Below are positions 9,247-19,716 of a stretch of DNA of 64,000 nucleotides, one piece after another. The notes beneath the pieces are model-generated. The model saw only the letters and a program-made list of their open reading frames with translations, was not told the origin of the DNA and ran no database searches. The translations under genes were made by a program, and so were the position numbers. This DNA is from Deinococcus taeanensis. GTDB lineage: Bacteria; Deinococcota; Deinococci; Deinococcales; Deinococcaceae. How positions within the stretch are numbered: position 1 is the first letter of the stretch; each line of letters begins with the position of its first letter. The DNA lies in the NCBI RefSeq assembly GCF_020229735.1, contig NZ_CP083455.1:1143001-1207000 (forward strand). Direction: 5' to 3'.

Positions 9247-9940
9247 CTGCGGGCCGCCTTCACGAGGTTCGCGAAAGACGGGTACACGTTCGACAGATCA
9301 TACGCGCCGGCCAGCAGCACCCGTTTCTCCGCCGCGCTCGCGCCCAGCGCCTTGACAAAGCTGTCCCGGATGGACACCCCACCAGCGCCTGCCTCCGGGC
9401 TGAGGCCCGCGACGAACAGCAGCCGCGTGTCCTGCGCGCCCAGGTACCCTTTCACCACGCCCCCGATCCCAGCGCGCTTCGGGTCGTCGAGCAGCGCGCC
9501 GTCCGTGAACAGGACCGTCACGTCACCCACCCGGGGCGTCTGCCCCCACGTCTGGCCGCCAGCGCCAGCCCCGCCGTGATGGCGCTCCCCTTCCCTGCGC
9601 AGGGTTTCGTGAGGGCTGTGGTGTAACGCAGGATGTCCGCCCGGGCGAGGCGCGCGCCGTTCTTCGACTGAAAGCGGAAATCCGCCACGGTCTGCACGCC
9701 GTCACAGATGCGCAGCAGCGTAACGGTGTCCCCGGACCTCAGCTGGTTGAACAGGACACTCTGCGACAGCAGCCGTGCCTGATCCGCGTACCGGAATGCG
9801 GGATTCTTGCTGCTGCCGGTCATGTCCACCGCCACGGTCAGGTGCAGCGGTGGCGTGGACAGCCCCAGCAGGGTCGAGGCGCTCAGCGGCGCGGGTAGCA
9901 GGGCGGACAGAAGGGCAGGCACAGTCATAGGCAGGGACAT
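9243..9940 (-). pseudogene. Secreted von Willebrand factor A domain protein with an apparent frameshift
   Basis: Two reading frames together give one vWA domain of about 232 residues. The first (9518-9940) has a signal peptide and the MIDAS motif DMTGSS (D39). The second (9243 to about 9545) continues with VTVLFTDGALLDDP, the expected second MIDAS strand. They meet at a run of five G (9543-9547 as C5 on the plus strand). A sixth G would give the uninterrupted reading ARRGGQTPRVGDVTV. It may therefore be a sequencing error, a recent one-base deletion, or slippage in a homopolymer. The ATG at 9940 has GAGG 5 nt upstream; a GTG at 9946 is also possible. It is 15 nt downstream of the PBP gene and overlaps the next gene by 4 nt. 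Confidence 0.75.
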
Positions 9941-9955
9941 GGTCACCTCGGAAGT

Positions 9956-12082
9956 TCAGGGCGGGGAAGGCGCCGGATTGCGGGGGTTCAGGCCGGCCAG
10001 CGGCACGGCCACCCCCCCGACGCGGGTGATGCCGGGCGGTACCGCCAGGCTGCTCCGGTCATGCGGCAGGTCGCGCAGCAGCGCCACCTCACGGCATGCG
10101 GTCTGATCACGGTACAGGTTCACGGGCACGCTCTGCCGGCCGTCCGGGTCACCGATCCACACCGCCATCGCGTACTGCGGCGTCACGGCCGCGCACCACG
10201 TGTCGTTCACGTCGTCGGTGGTGCCGGATTTGGCGCCGAGCGGCACGGCCCTGCCGGTCAGGCGCTGCCACGCCGTGGGGCGCAGAAACGGCACGTGACC
10301 GGCGTTCGAGGTCACGGCCCCAGTCAGCAGGTCGAAGGTCTCGAAGGCCACCACCTCGTCCCACAGCGGCGCGCACCCTGGGCGGGGCAGAGCCAGCGGC
10401 CGCCCGGACCGGTCGTACACCTCGGCGAGCAGATGCGGACGGCACAGCTGACCGCCGTTGGCGAAACTCGCGTACGCCGCCGCCACGCCCAGCGGCGCGG
10501 CGCGGTACGTGCCCAGCGACACGCTGGACGTGTTGTCCGGGTCCTGACGGTACCCGGCGCGGTCCAGCGTGCGGCGCAGCGCCCCCTCGCGGGGGGTGCC
10601 CACCTGCACCGCCACGGTGTTCAGGCTGCGGGCGTTCGCCTCGCGCAGCGTGACCGCCCGGTTCAGGAAGGTCCCGGAACTGTTGCCGATCGCCTGCCCG
10701 GCGTAGCGGGTTACCTCGTCACGGAAAGTGCTCAGCTGCGTCACGCCGTCCCCGAACGCCAGCGCGTAGAGCAGCGGCTTGACGGTGCTGGCCACCGGCC
10801 GCAGCGCGGACGCGGCCCACTGCCGCCCCGCCTCACTGCTCTGCGCGCCGCCTGTGCTGCTGGCCAGTGCCACAATCCCGCCGCCCCGCACGTCCACGAT
10901 CGCGGCGCCCTCCGCGACGCCCGGCGGGCGCGGTCCCGTCCTCCCTTCGCCCGTCACGCGCCGCGTGAGGGCCGCCTGCGCCTGCGCGTCCACGGTCAGC
11001 ACCACGCGCCCCACCCGTTTCGGGTCCAGCCCTGCCTGCCGCAGCTCGCGGCGCACCAGTTCCTGCATGGCCCACACGGGTTCCGGTTCGTTCATGTACG
11101 CCGGGTTGCGTGCCGCGGACACCACCCGCAGGTCCGCGCCGCTTCCGGCGTAGGTCACCCGCCACAGCCTGGGCTGCAGCGGCGTCGCGGCCGCCTCGGC
11201 GTGCGCTGAGGGGCTGATCAGCCCGTGCGAGCGCAGGATGTTCAGCGTCACGAGCTGCTGGGTGCGCATCCAGCGGAAGCGCGCGGTCGCCTGCTCCGGC
11301 GCGGTGTCCTCCGACACCAGGTAGCGGCCCGGAGCGGGCAGCAGCCCCACCAGAAACGCACTCTGCGCCAGCGTCAGGTCTGCGGGTTCCACCCCGAACA
11401 CCGCGCGCGACGCGTCGTACACGCCCTTGCGCTGCCCAATCCCGATCCAGGGGAGGCTGTTCACGCTCATGGCGAGCACCTCCCGCCGCCCGTACCGCCA
11501 CGTGACCAGCGGGGCCAGCACGAATTCCGTCGCCTTGCGGGCCACGGTCAGCAGCGGGCCGCGCCGGTCCGTGTCGTAATCAAAGTGCCCGGCCAGCACG
11601 CTGTTCTTCAGCAGCTGCATGGTGATCGTGCTGCCCCCCGCGCCGCTCAGGACCGCGCGCGGCAACCGGCCCAGGTCCACCCCGGCGTGCGAGAAGAACC
11701 GCACGTCCTCCTTGGCCACGTACGCCAGCAGGAACGGCTCGCTCACGCCCGACAGCGGCACGCTCAGCGATTCCCGGCACGGCACGGCGTTCACGGCGTT
11801 GCCCTCCCGGCAGTGATCGATGACGCCCAGCGGCCCGCCCCGCCGGTCCTGCACCTCAATGGGCAGCAGTTCCGACCGCAGGTTCCACACCCGCCCCAGC
11901 GCGCCCGTGCTCACGGCGCCCGCCACGCCCAGCCCGATCGTGCCCAGCGTCAGGGCGCCCACCCCGGCCAGGGCGGCCCTCAGGGCGCGCCGCAGCGTCC
12001 AGGGCGCCGGCTGCCGCACGAACGGCGTGCGCGGCCAGGGGTTCTGCCACCTGCGCAGCAGTGTCCTCACCCTCCGGGTCAC
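9956..12082 (-). CDS. Class A penicillin-binding protein (transglycosylase/transpeptidase)
   Basis: 708 residues; polymerises and cross-links peptidoglycan at the outer face of the inner membrane. One N-terminal membrane helix (residues 33-60). The GT51 domain has EDVRFFSHAGVD with catalytic E125, and GGSTITMQLLKN (149-160). The transpeptidase has SxxK at S432-K435 (ASTVK), SxN at S486-N488 (RSLNT) and KSGT at 618-621. Both active sites are intact. The GT51 EDxxFF-H motif is close to consensus. The GTG start directly follows the TGA of the small membrane protein, and the vWA gene follows after 15 nt, so the four genes form one operon. Confidence 0.93.
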   Translation of the reverse strand: MTRRVRTLLRRWQNPWPRTPFVRQPAPWTLRRALRAALAGVGALTLGTIGLGVAGAVSTGALGRVWNLRSELLPIEVQDRRGGPLGVIDHCREGNAVNAVPCRESLSVPLSGVSEPFLLAYVAKEDVRFFSHAGVDLGRLPRAVLSGAGGSTITMQLLKNSVLAGHFDYDTDRRGPLLTVARKATEFVLAPLVTWRYGRREVLAMSVNSLPWIGIGQRKGVYDASRAVFGVEPADLTLAQSAFLVGLLPAPGRYLVSEDTAPEQATARFRWMRTQQLVTLNILRSHGLISPSAHAEAAATPLQPRLWRVTYAGSGADLRVVSAARNPAYMNEPEPVWAMQELVRRELRQAGLDPKRVGRVVLTVDAQAQAALTRRVTGEGRTGPRPPGVAEGAAIVDVRGGGIVALASSTGGAQSSEAGRQWAASALRPVASTVKPLLYALAFGDGVTQLSTFRDEVTRYAGQAIGNSSGTFLNRAVTLREANARSLNTVAVQVGTPREGALRRTLDRAGYRQDPDNTSSVSLGTYRAAPLGVAAAYASFANGGQLCRPHLLAEVYDRSGRPLALPRPGCAPLWDEVVAFETFDLLTGAVTSNAGHVPFLRPTAWQRLTGRAVPLGAKSGTTDDVNDTWCAAVTPQYAMAVWIGDPDGRQSVPVNLYRDQTACREVALLRDLPHDRSSLAVPPGITRVGGVAVPLAGLNPRNPAPSPP

Positions 12083-12358
12083 TCAGCGCACCACGTCCAG
12101 CACGCCCGCGCCCGCCGACCGGAACTGCCAGTCCCGCGCCACCGAGTTCCACAGGCCCGACAGGCCCACCAGCAGCACCAGCAGCGCCCCCAGCCCCGCC
12201 AGGGCCGATACGGCCCCCGCCCATGACGACCGGGGCGCGCGTGGCCGCGGCGTTCCGCCGGACGCCCGCTCGCGGCGCAGCTTCGGGACGGCCGGCGCGG
12301 GCCGCGGCGTGGCCGGCAGTCCCGACGAGTAGGGCCGGGGCTTACGCACGAAACTCAT
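12083..12358 (-). CDS. Small single-pass membrane protein, first gene of the PBP operon
   Basis: 91 residues, family not recognised. The N-terminal 45 are basic and Pro-rich (FVRKPRP, LRRERAS), followed by one membrane helix near 47-70 (AGAVSALAGLGALLVLLVGL) and a short periplasmic tail ending VLDVVR. The topology (basic tail inside, short tail outside) resembles small cell-wall accessory proteins. Its TGA is immediately followed by the GTG of the penicillin-binding protein, so the two are almost certainly co-translated. TATGCT lies 6 nt before the ATG (leaderless); an upstream extension to 12631 would cross the divergent promoter region. Confidence 0.7.
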   Translation of the reverse strand: MSFVRKPRPYSSGLPATPRPAPAVPKLRRERASGGTPRPRAPRSSWAGAVSALAGLGALLVLLVGLSGLWNSVARDWQFRSAGAGVLDVVR

Positions 12359-12513
12359 GGCCGCAGCATAGGGGAGAGGCATGAGGGACACATCACACGA
12401 AAGAACGATCAGGCGGGCGTTCATGTTCCCGCCCCCGGCGGCGATCCCTCCTATCTGCACAGGCAGTTCCGCGTGCCGGGACACCCCCCGTGCCTTCGGC
12501 CTACACTCGGCGC

Positions 12514-13728
12514 ATGACCACCGCCGCCCGCACCCCCCTGCCCGCCCAGGCTGACCTGCGCGCCCAGTTCCCGCAACTTCAGAATGGCCGCTCCTACCTT
12601 GACAACGCCGCCGGCGGCTTGATTCCCACACGCGCCATTCAGGCGGTCACCGACCACCTCACCCGCTACGGCGCCACGAACTCCATGCCCGGACACCGTC
12701 CCGGCGCGGAGATCCTGGCTCTCAAGCACCGCGCCCGCGAAGCGACGGCCCTCTTCCTGAACGCCCAGCCGGAGGACGTGGCCCTCGCGCAGAGCACCAC
12801 CGCCCTCACCTTCCGCCTCGCCGCCGCCTTCAGCCGCCTGTGGGGCGAGGGCGACGAGGTGATTCTCAGCGGCCTGGAGCACGAAAGCAACGCCAGCCCC
12901 TGGCGGGAGCTGGAGCGCCAGGGGGTCACCGTGAAGGTCTGGCACGCCCGGCAGCCCGACATGACCCTGCACCCCGACGACCTCGCCGCACTCCTCACGC
13001 CCCGCACGCGGCTGGTGGCCGTGACCGCTGCCAGCAACGCCCTGGGCGTCAGCCCGGACATCCGCGCGATCACGGCGCAGGTCCGCGCGGCGGGCGCGTG
13101 GAGCATCGTGGACGCCGTGCACGCCGCACCTCACGCCTTTCCCGACGTGCAGAGCTGGGGTGCGGACTTCCTGACGTTCAGCCCGTATAAAGTCTGGGCG
13201 CCGCACCTGGGCGCCCTGTGGATCCGCCCCGACCTGCGGGCCACCCTGGCGTGGCCCCGCCTGGAGTTCGTGCCGCAGGGGGACATCACCGGCATCGAAC
13301 ACGGCACGCCGCAGTTCGAACTGCTCGCCGGGTGGCTCGGCACCCTGGACTACCTGCGGGAGCTGGGCGGTCACGCGGACCTGACCCGCGCGGCCCTCGA
13401 AGCGGCGTCCGCCCACATTCAGGCGCTCGAGGCGCCGGTCATGGAGCGGCTCGTGAACGGCCTGCTGGCCCATGATCTCGTCACGGTGTACGGCCCTCAG
13501 AGCATGCAGGGCCGCATCGGGACCGTCGCCTTCCGCGTGGGTGGCGAAACGCCCGAACAGACCGCGCTGCGCCTCACCGCGCAGGGCGTGGACGTCGCCG
13601 CCGGGCACTTCTACGCCGTGCAGCCCCTCAAGGATCTGGGCCTGTACCCGCTGGGCGTGGTGCGCGCCAGCATTGCGCACTACACCAGCCTGGACGACAT
13701 AGACCGGATGCTGGGTCTCCTCGGCTGA
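12514..13728 (+). CDS. Cysteine desulfurase-like class V aminotransferase
   Basis: 404-residue PLP enzyme of the class V aminotransferase/SufS superfamily. It has YLDNAAGGLIP near residue 24, a cofactor region QSTTALTFRLAA, the Asp site (IVDAVHAAPH) and the Schiff-base Lys in FSPYKVWAPH. The C-terminal region, IAHYTSLDDIDRMLG, lacks the reactive Cys loop seen in true cysteine desulfurases, so the reaction is probably different from sulfur transfer. This matches the subfamily annotated as cysteine desulfurase-like. TACACT lies 8 nt before the ATG at 12514. Divergent from the PBP operon. Confidence 0.85.
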   Translation: MTTAARTPLPAQADLRAQFPQLQNGRSYLDNAAGGLIPTRAIQAVTDHLTRYGATNSMPGHRPGAEILALKHRAREATALFLNAQPEDVALAQSTTALTFRLAAAFSRLWGEGDEVILSGLEHESNASPWRELERQGVTVKVWHARQPDMTLHPDDLAALLTPRTRLVAVTAASNALGVSPDIRAITAQVRAAGAWSIVDAVHAAPHAFPDVQSWGADFLTFSPYKVWAPHLGALWIRPDLRATLAWPRLEFVPQGDITGIEHGTPQFELLAGWLGTLDYLRELGGHADLTRAALEAASAHIQALEAPVMERLVNGLLAHDLVTVYGPQSMQGRIGTVAFRVGGETPEQTALRLTAQGVDVAAGHFYAVQPLKDLGLYPLGVVRASIAHYTSLDDIDRMLGLLG

Positions 13729-13744
13729 GCCGGCCGGAGCCATA

Positions 13745-13778
13745 AGGTCCGGTGGAGGGACACCCCTCCACCGGACCT
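13745..13778. terminator. Bidirectional hairpin terminator
   Basis: Perfect 15-bp inverted repeat (AGGTCCGGTGGAGGG and its complement) with a 4-nt loop ACAC. It lies between the convergent aminotransferase and pyrF genes, 16 nt past the first stop and 8 nt before the second. Confidence 0.75.
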
Positions 13779-13786
13779 CACGCCGT

Positions 13787-14587
13787 TTAATTCAGCGCGC
13801 TGTTCAGCTCGTCCCGGAACGACCGCGCAGCAGCCACACTGGCCGGAACGCTCAGCCCCTGCGCGTACTGAACGCCGCGGCTGGCACTTGCCAGCGCACC
13901 CGTTCCGCCGGCCGCAAACGCCGGCGCGAGCTGCGCGGCCGTGGCCCCCTGCGCGCCCAGCCCCGGCAGCAGGAGCAGCGCGCGCGGCATCCGCACCCGG
14001 AACGCCGCGAGGTCCCCCGGGTGCGTGGCCCCCACCACCGCCCCCACGCTGCCGTACTCCCCGTCCTCCTGCGCGTTCAGGCGGGTGACCTCATCCGCCA
14101 CGCGTTCACTGATGCCGCCCCCCTGCAGGTCCCCCTGCCCCGGGTTGCTGGTCTTCACCAGCACGAACACCGCGCCGCCATTGGCGCGGGCGGCCTCCAC
14201 GAACGGCGTGAGGGTCTCGAAGCCCAGAAACGGGTTCACGGTCAGCGCCGCGCCCGCGTGCCGGCCCGTCAGCCAGCCCTGCGCGTAGGCCTGCGCGGTG
14301 CTGCCGATGTCCCCACGTTTGGCGTCGAGCAGCACCGGCACGCCCAGCGTGCGGGCGGCGGCGCACACCTCCTCGAGAATGCGCAGCCCGTCCAGCCCCA
14401 GCGCCTCATAGAACGCCAGCTGCGGTTTCACGCACGCCGCGAAGGGCGCCGTCGCCTCCAGCACCTCCAGCGTGTGGCTGCGCAGGTGCTCTGCGTCCCG
14501 GTATGCGTCCAGGCGGGGATCCAGGCCCACGCACAGGCGGGTCTGGTGGGTTCGGGTGCGGTCGGTCACGGCCTGCGCAAACGTCAT
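13787..14587 (-). CDS. pyrF: Orotidine 5'-phosphate decarboxylase (type 2)
   Basis: 266 residues; converts OMP to UMP, the last step of de novo pyrimidine synthesis. It belongs to the longer type 2 subfamily: LCVGLDPRL near residue 18, [12 protein letters not shown] near 55 and the catalytic block [12 protein letters not shown] near 90 with Lys and Asp. The phosphate-binding segment [11 protein letters not shown] is near 210. TAGCGT precedes the ATG at 14587 by about 8 nt; a start six codons upstream would lie within that box. It is a single gene; its promoter faces the DUF1028 gene in the opposite direction. Confidence 0.95.
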   Translation of the reverse strand: MTFAQAVTDRTRTHQTRLCVGLDPRLDAYRDAEHLRSHTLEVLEATAPFAACVKPQLAFYEALGLDGLRILEEVCAAARTLGVPVLLDAKRGDIGSTAQAYAQGWLTGRHAGAALTVNPFLGFETLTPFVEAARANGGAVFVLVKTSNPGQGDLQGGGISERVADEVTRLNAQEDGEYGSVGAVVGATHPGDLAAFRVRMPRALLLLPGLGAQGATAAQLAPAFAAGGTGALASASRGVQYAQGLSVPASVAAARSFRDELNSALN

Positions 14588-14677
14588 CGGGCTCAACGCT
14601 AACACGCGCCCCCACCCGCCCGGCGCGGTGTCTGGAATAACAGACCTCCTGTAAGCGGCGCGCGGTAGCCTTCACCC

Positions 14678-15550
14678 ATGACTTTTTCCATCGTGGGCCG
14701 CGACGCGCGCACCGGCGACCTGGGCGTGGCGGTCGCCAGCAAGTTCCTCGCTGTGGGCGCCCTGGTGCCCTTCGTGCAGGGCGGTGTGGGCGCTGTGGCC
14801 ACCCAGAGCTACGTGAACCCTACGTTCGGCCCGGAGGGCCTGCGCCTCATGGCCGGTGGTCACAGCGCCGAAGCCACCTCGGCGCACTTCCAGGCCACCG
14901 ACAGCGGCATCGCCCACCGGCAGTTCGGGCTGGTGCGCGCTGACGGCACGAGCGCCACGTTCACCGGCCCCGACTGCCACGCCTGGGCCGGTGGGTACGC
15001 CGCGCCGGACGTCGCCATTCAGGGCAACATCCTGGCCGGCGCGGGCGTGGTGCAGGCCATGCGCGCCGCCTGGGAGGCCGGCCGCGCCCTGCCGCTGCCG
15101 CGCCGGCTGCTGGCCGCCCTGATCGCCGGCGACGCCGCCGGCGGCGACCGCCGCGGCCGGCAGTCCGCGGCGCTGGTGTGCGCCGGACCGGGCCGGGGGT
15201 ACGGCGGCCTGACCGATGACTGGGTGAACCTGCGCTCCGACGATCACCCCGACCCCTGCGGCGACCTTGCGCGGCTGCTGGACACCCACGATCTGCTGTT
15301 CGGCCGGCCGGACACCACCCGCGTCCTGACACCCGCGGAACTCGCCTGGCTGCGCGCGCTGCTGGTCACCCAGGGGTACGCGCCGGACCTGCCGCAGGGC
15401 GACTGGGACGACCGGACCGAAGCGGCCGCCTGGGCCCTGTTCGGGACGGAAAACCTGGAGGAACGCTGGGTGCCGGGCGGGCAGTTCGACCCCGTCGCCC
15501 TGGGGTACCTCCAGGCGCGGCACGCCGGCCGGACCCCGGACCGCGCGTAG
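14678..15550 (+). CDS. DUF1028 family protein (Ntn-hydrolase fold suspected)
   Basis: 290 residues. The first 210 match the DUF1028 family: [20 protein letters not shown] at the start, [14 protein letters not shown] near 38 and VAIQGNIL near 118. The family has an Ntn-hydrolase-like arrangement; the substrate is not established. The C-terminal 80 residues ([18 protein letters not shown], then [14 protein letters not shown]) resemble the peptidoglycan-binding helical add-on found in some members. TAGCCT lies 6 nt before the ATG. The divergent pyrF start is 91 nt away. The Rrf2 gene follows after 19 nt and has its own -10 box. Confidence 0.85.
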   Translation: MTFSIVGRDARTGDLGVAVASKFLAVGALVPFVQGGVGAVATQSYVNPTFGPEGLRLMAGGHSAEATSAHFQATDSGIAHRQFGLVRADGTSATFTGPDCHAWAGGYAAPDVAIQGNILAGAGVVQAMRAAWEAGRALPLPRRLLAALIAGDAAGGDRRGRQSAALVCAGPGRGYGGLTDDWVNLRSDDHPDPCGDLARLLDTHDLLFGRPDTTRVLTPAELAWLRALLVTQGYAPDLPQGDWDDRTEAAAWALFGTENLEERWVPGGQFDPVALGYLQARHAGRTPDRA

Positions 15551-15569
15551 CCGGGGTACACTGCGCGGC

Positions 15570-16037
15570 ATGCGGCTGTCCGCCACCGACGTGTACGCCT
15601 TCCAGGCGCTGGGATTCCTGGGCACCCAGGCGCTCGACCGCTGGGTGTCCAGTGAAGAGATCAGCGAAGCCACCGGCGTCCACCGCCCGTACCTGGTGCG
15701 CATCCTGGCCGCCCTGACCGCCAAGGGCGTCGTGAAAAGCAAAAAGGGCATCGGGGGCGGCTACGCCCTGGCCCGCAAACCCCAGTTGATCAGCCTGTGC
15801 GAGGTGGTGCGCGCCATTGACGGGCCGGTCGCGCCGCTGTCATGCATCAGCCTCAACTGGCATGAACCCTGCGTGGAGGAGGCCCGCTGCCACGCGCGGC
15901 ACACCGTGTACACCCGCATGCGGGACGCCATGCTCGGCGTCCTGCAGGAATTCAGTGTGCAAGACCTGGTGACCGACGCCCGTCAGGGCGTGAATTACGG
16001 CCACTGCCTGGGTCACCTTCTGAAACCCAACGCCTGA
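15570..16037 (+). CDS. Rrf2-family transcriptional regulator with three spaced cysteines
   Basis: 155-residue winged-helix regulator. The DNA-binding part covers residues 1-75 ([20 protein letters not shown], then [10 protein letters not shown]). Cysteines C92, C101 and C107 lie in the loop where IscR and NsrR bind an iron-sulfur cluster; the spacing (C-x8-C-x5-C) differs slightly from IscR. It may sense iron-sulfur status, nitric oxide or redox, but the target genes are not shown. TACACT lies 7 nt before the ATG, so it is leaderless. Confidence 0.88.
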   Translation: MRLSATDVYAFQALGFLGTQALDRWVSSEEISEATGVHRPYLVRILAALTAKGVVKSKKGIGGGYALARKPQLISLCEVVRAIDGPVAPLSCISLNWHEPCVEEARCHARHTVYTRMRDAMLGVLQEFSVQDLVTDARQGVNYGHCLGHLLKPNA

Positions 16038-16118
16038 ACGCCGCTTCCCAGGCCGCATGAGGCGGGCCGGACCCGCCTCCCATCCGGGCCTGCCCGCCGG
16101 GCGATACACTCCAGCGCA

Positions 16119-17285
16119 GTGAACAGCCCCGCCACCCCCTCCTCCCGCGTTCGCCGGTCCCTGGCCCTGGGCGCCCTGCTGGGCAGCCTGCTGATCGGGC
16201 CGCTCAGTGGCAGTCTCGCCGCGCCCCGCGTGGGGGAACACGACGGGTACACCCGGCTTGTGTTCGACCTGCCGAAAGTCACCACGAGCAGCGTGAAACT
16301 GGCCGGGCCGAGCGTCACCGTGAAACTCGGCGTGACCCTCAAGGCCGACCAGGGACCCCTGCATGCCCCAGGCGTCACCGCATACGCCGTGGCGGGAAGC
16401 ACGGTGACCGTCACCCTGGCCTCCGGGCACGCTCAGGCGAAGGTGAGCGTCATGCCCGCCAGCGGCGCTCAGCCGGCGCGGCTGGTGATTGACGTGCCCG
16501 CCAGCGCCCCGGCCGCGCGGGTGCCCAGCACCCCGGCGCGGGCCACAGCACCCGCGCCGGCGGCGGTGGCCCGTCCCGCCGCCGTGACCACCAGCGCCCT
16601 GGTGCGCCCGCGCGTGGTGCTGGACGCCGGGCACGGCGGCACTGACCCGGGCGCCGTGAGCCACTGGGTGAAGGAGGAGGACGTCACGCTCGACGTCGCG
16701 CTGCGCACCCGCGCGGAACTGCTGCGGCACGGCGTGGACGTCGTCATGACCCGCACCGTAGACCAGCATCTCAGTTCGGACAAGCGCACTGACCTTGCCG
16801 CGCGGTCCCGCCTGGCGAACAACGGACAGGTGAGTGCCTTCGTGAGCATTCACGTGAACTCGGCCGGGCCGGGCGCGCAGGGCATCGAGACGTACTACTT
16901 CGGGCAGCCGCTGGCCGGCGGCAACCGCAGTCTGGCCGTGCAGGAAAACGGTGGGGGCAGCGTGGGACTGGAACTCACGCGGCAGGCGGCCGGAACCGCC
17001 CAGAAGGAACTGGGGGACATCCTGGCGCAGGCGAAGATCTCATTCAGCCGGCAGCTGGCGCGGCAGGTGCAGGCGCAGCTGATCAGCGCGACAGGGGCCG
17101 TGAACCGCGGGGTGCAGACGGACGCGTTCTACGTGATCCGCAACCCCACCACGCCTGCAATCCTGGTGGAGGTCGGTTTCGGGTCACACCCGGTCGAGGG
17201 GCCGAAACTCGCGCTGCCCGCGTACCGGGAGCGTCTGGCGCAGGCGCTGGCCCGCGCCATCCTGGACTTCCTGAACACCAAGTGA
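16119..17285 (+). CDS. N-acetylmuramoyl-L-alanine amidase with AMIN-like domain
   Basis: 388 residues, exported. Cuts the amide between MurNAc and the stem peptide. A signal peptide (residues about 12-35) is followed by an AMIN-like beta domain (38-127), a Pro/Ala linker and an Amidase_3 domain from 163 onward. Candidate zinc ligands are H172 (DAGHGGTDPG), E186 or E187 (KEED) and H245 (VSIHVNS); the catalytic Glu is E351 (ILVEVGF). The AMIN module would localise it to the septum or wall. Start is GTG with TACACT 8 nt upstream (leaderless). The neighbouring genes are not wall genes; the PBP and VanW lie elsewhere in the window. Confidence 0.92.
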   Translation: MNSPATPSSRVRRSLALGALLGSLLIGPLSGSLAAPRVGEHDGYTRLVFDLPKVTTSSVKLAGPSVTVKLGVTLKADQGPLHAPGVTAYAVAGSTVTVTLASGHAQAKVSVMPASGAQPARLVIDVPASAPAARVPSTPARATAPAPAAVARPAAVTTSALVRPRVVLDAGHGGTDPGAVSHWVKEEDVTLDVALRTRAELLRHGVDVVMTRTVDQHLSSDKRTDLAARSRLANNGQVSAFVSIHVNSAGPGAQGIETYYFGQPLAGGNRSLAVQENGGGSVGLELTRQAAGTAQKELGDILAQAKISFSRQLARQVQAQLISATGAVNRGVQTDAFYVIRNPTTPAILVEVGFGSHPVEGPKLALPAYRERLAQALARAILDFLNTK

Positions 17286-17489
17286 CCGCTGCGCACGGCG
17301 GCCGGGGCCCGGTCGCGGACCCGCCCGGGTGCCGCGGCATGACCCGGGAGGTACCCGCGAGTGGATCCGGTGTAAAGCTTGTTGGGATGGCCGGACAGGG
17401 GTGCGGGGCTGTAGTATCGGTGGCGAAAAGTGGAATCACTTCCATAGCGGGGAACGGCCCCGCTCCACTCAGTTCCCGGAGGTCCCTTC

Positions 17490-18995
<1,506 letters not shown>

Positions 18996-19008
18996 CCTCC
19001 CGGCACCC

Positions 19009-19040
19009 GGCAGATGGCCCCGGTCGGTGGGCCATCTGCC
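19009..19040 (+). terminator. Hairpin terminator after malQ
   Basis: Perfect 12-bp inverted repeat GGCAGATGGCCC / GGGCCATCTGCC with an 8-nt loop, 14 nt after the malQ stop and just before the promoter of the adenosyltransferase gene. Confidence 0.7.
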
Positions 19041-19075
19041 ATCTTGTGGCGCCGCGCTGCACTAGCCTGGGCAGC

Positions 19076-19648
19076 ATGAAGCTCTACACGAAAACCGGGG
19101 ATGGCGGCACCACCGGCCTGTACGGCGCGGACCGCGTCAGCAAGGCGAACATCCGCGTCGAAGCGTACGGCACCGTGGATGAACTGAACAGCGTGCTGGG
19201 CCTGGCCCGGGCGCACAACACCCGCAGTCACGCCCCCGATCCCGCCCTGGACGCCGACCTGGAATACCTTCAGAACGCCCTGTTCGACGTTGGCGCCGAC
19301 CTCGCCACGCGCAGCGGCACCACGTACGAGCAGAAGATCAGCCGGATCGACGAGCAGGACGCGCAGTTCGTGGAGGCCATGATCGACCGCTACCAGGAGG
19401 GCGCCCCGCCGTTCACGGGGTTCGTGCACCCGGGCGGCACGCCCACCGCGGCGACGCTGCACGTGGCGCGCACCGTGGCCCGCCGCGCCGAGCGCGAGGT
19501 GATCCGGCTGCTGCACGAGGAGGACGCCAACGCGCACGTGCAGGTGTACCTCAACCGCCTGTCGGACCTGCTGTTCGTGATGGCCCGGGCCGCCAACCAG
19601 AGCGCCGGCATTGGCGAGCACGCGTGGCTGGTCAAGGGCCGCCGCTGA
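19076..19648 (+). CDS. Cob(I)yrinic acid a,c-diamide adenosyltransferase, PduO type
   Basis: 190 residues; transfers the adenosyl group of ATP to corrinoid cobalt to make coenzyme B12. It has the PduO/ACA signature KLYTKTGDGGTTGLYG at the N-terminus, then VEAYGTVDELNSVLG near 35, and HPGGTPTAATLHVARTVARR near 117 with the Arg-rich nucleotide region. The C-terminal NRLSDLLFVMARAAN is typical. The ATG at 19076 follows TAGCCT by 8 nt. The malQ terminator lies just upstream, so this is its own unit. No other B12 gene is nearby. Confidence 0.93.
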   Translation: MKLYTKTGDGGTTGLYGADRVSKANIRVEAYGTVDELNSVLGLARAHNTRSHAPDPALDADLEYLQNALFDVGADLATRSGTTYEQKISRIDEQDAQFVEAMIDRYQEGAPPFTGFVHPGGTPTAATLHVARTVARRAEREVIRLLHEEDANAHVQVYLNRLSDLLFVMARAANQSAGIGEHAWLVKGRR

Positions 19649-19669
19649 CGACCGGCCCGCAGCAGCCCT

Positions 19670-19699
19670 GAGCGTTCAGGTTGATTGGCCTGAACGCTC
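19670..19699. terminator. Hairpin terminator between convergent genes
   Basis: Perfect 11-bp inverted repeat GAGCGTTCAGG / CCTGAACGCTC with an 8-nt loop. It lies between the stop of the adenosyltransferase gene and the convergent end of the glutathionylspermidine synthase-like gene, and could serve both. Confidence 0.7.
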
Positions 19700-19716
19700 C
19701 GCTGCGCGTTGCCGTC

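Noticed and set aside
10061..11209. A 382-codon plus-strand frame across the penicillin-binding protein gene
   Set aside because: It is the antisense of a gene with clear motifs, is rich in His, Arg and Gln as expected for a GC-rich shadow frame, and has no start signal.
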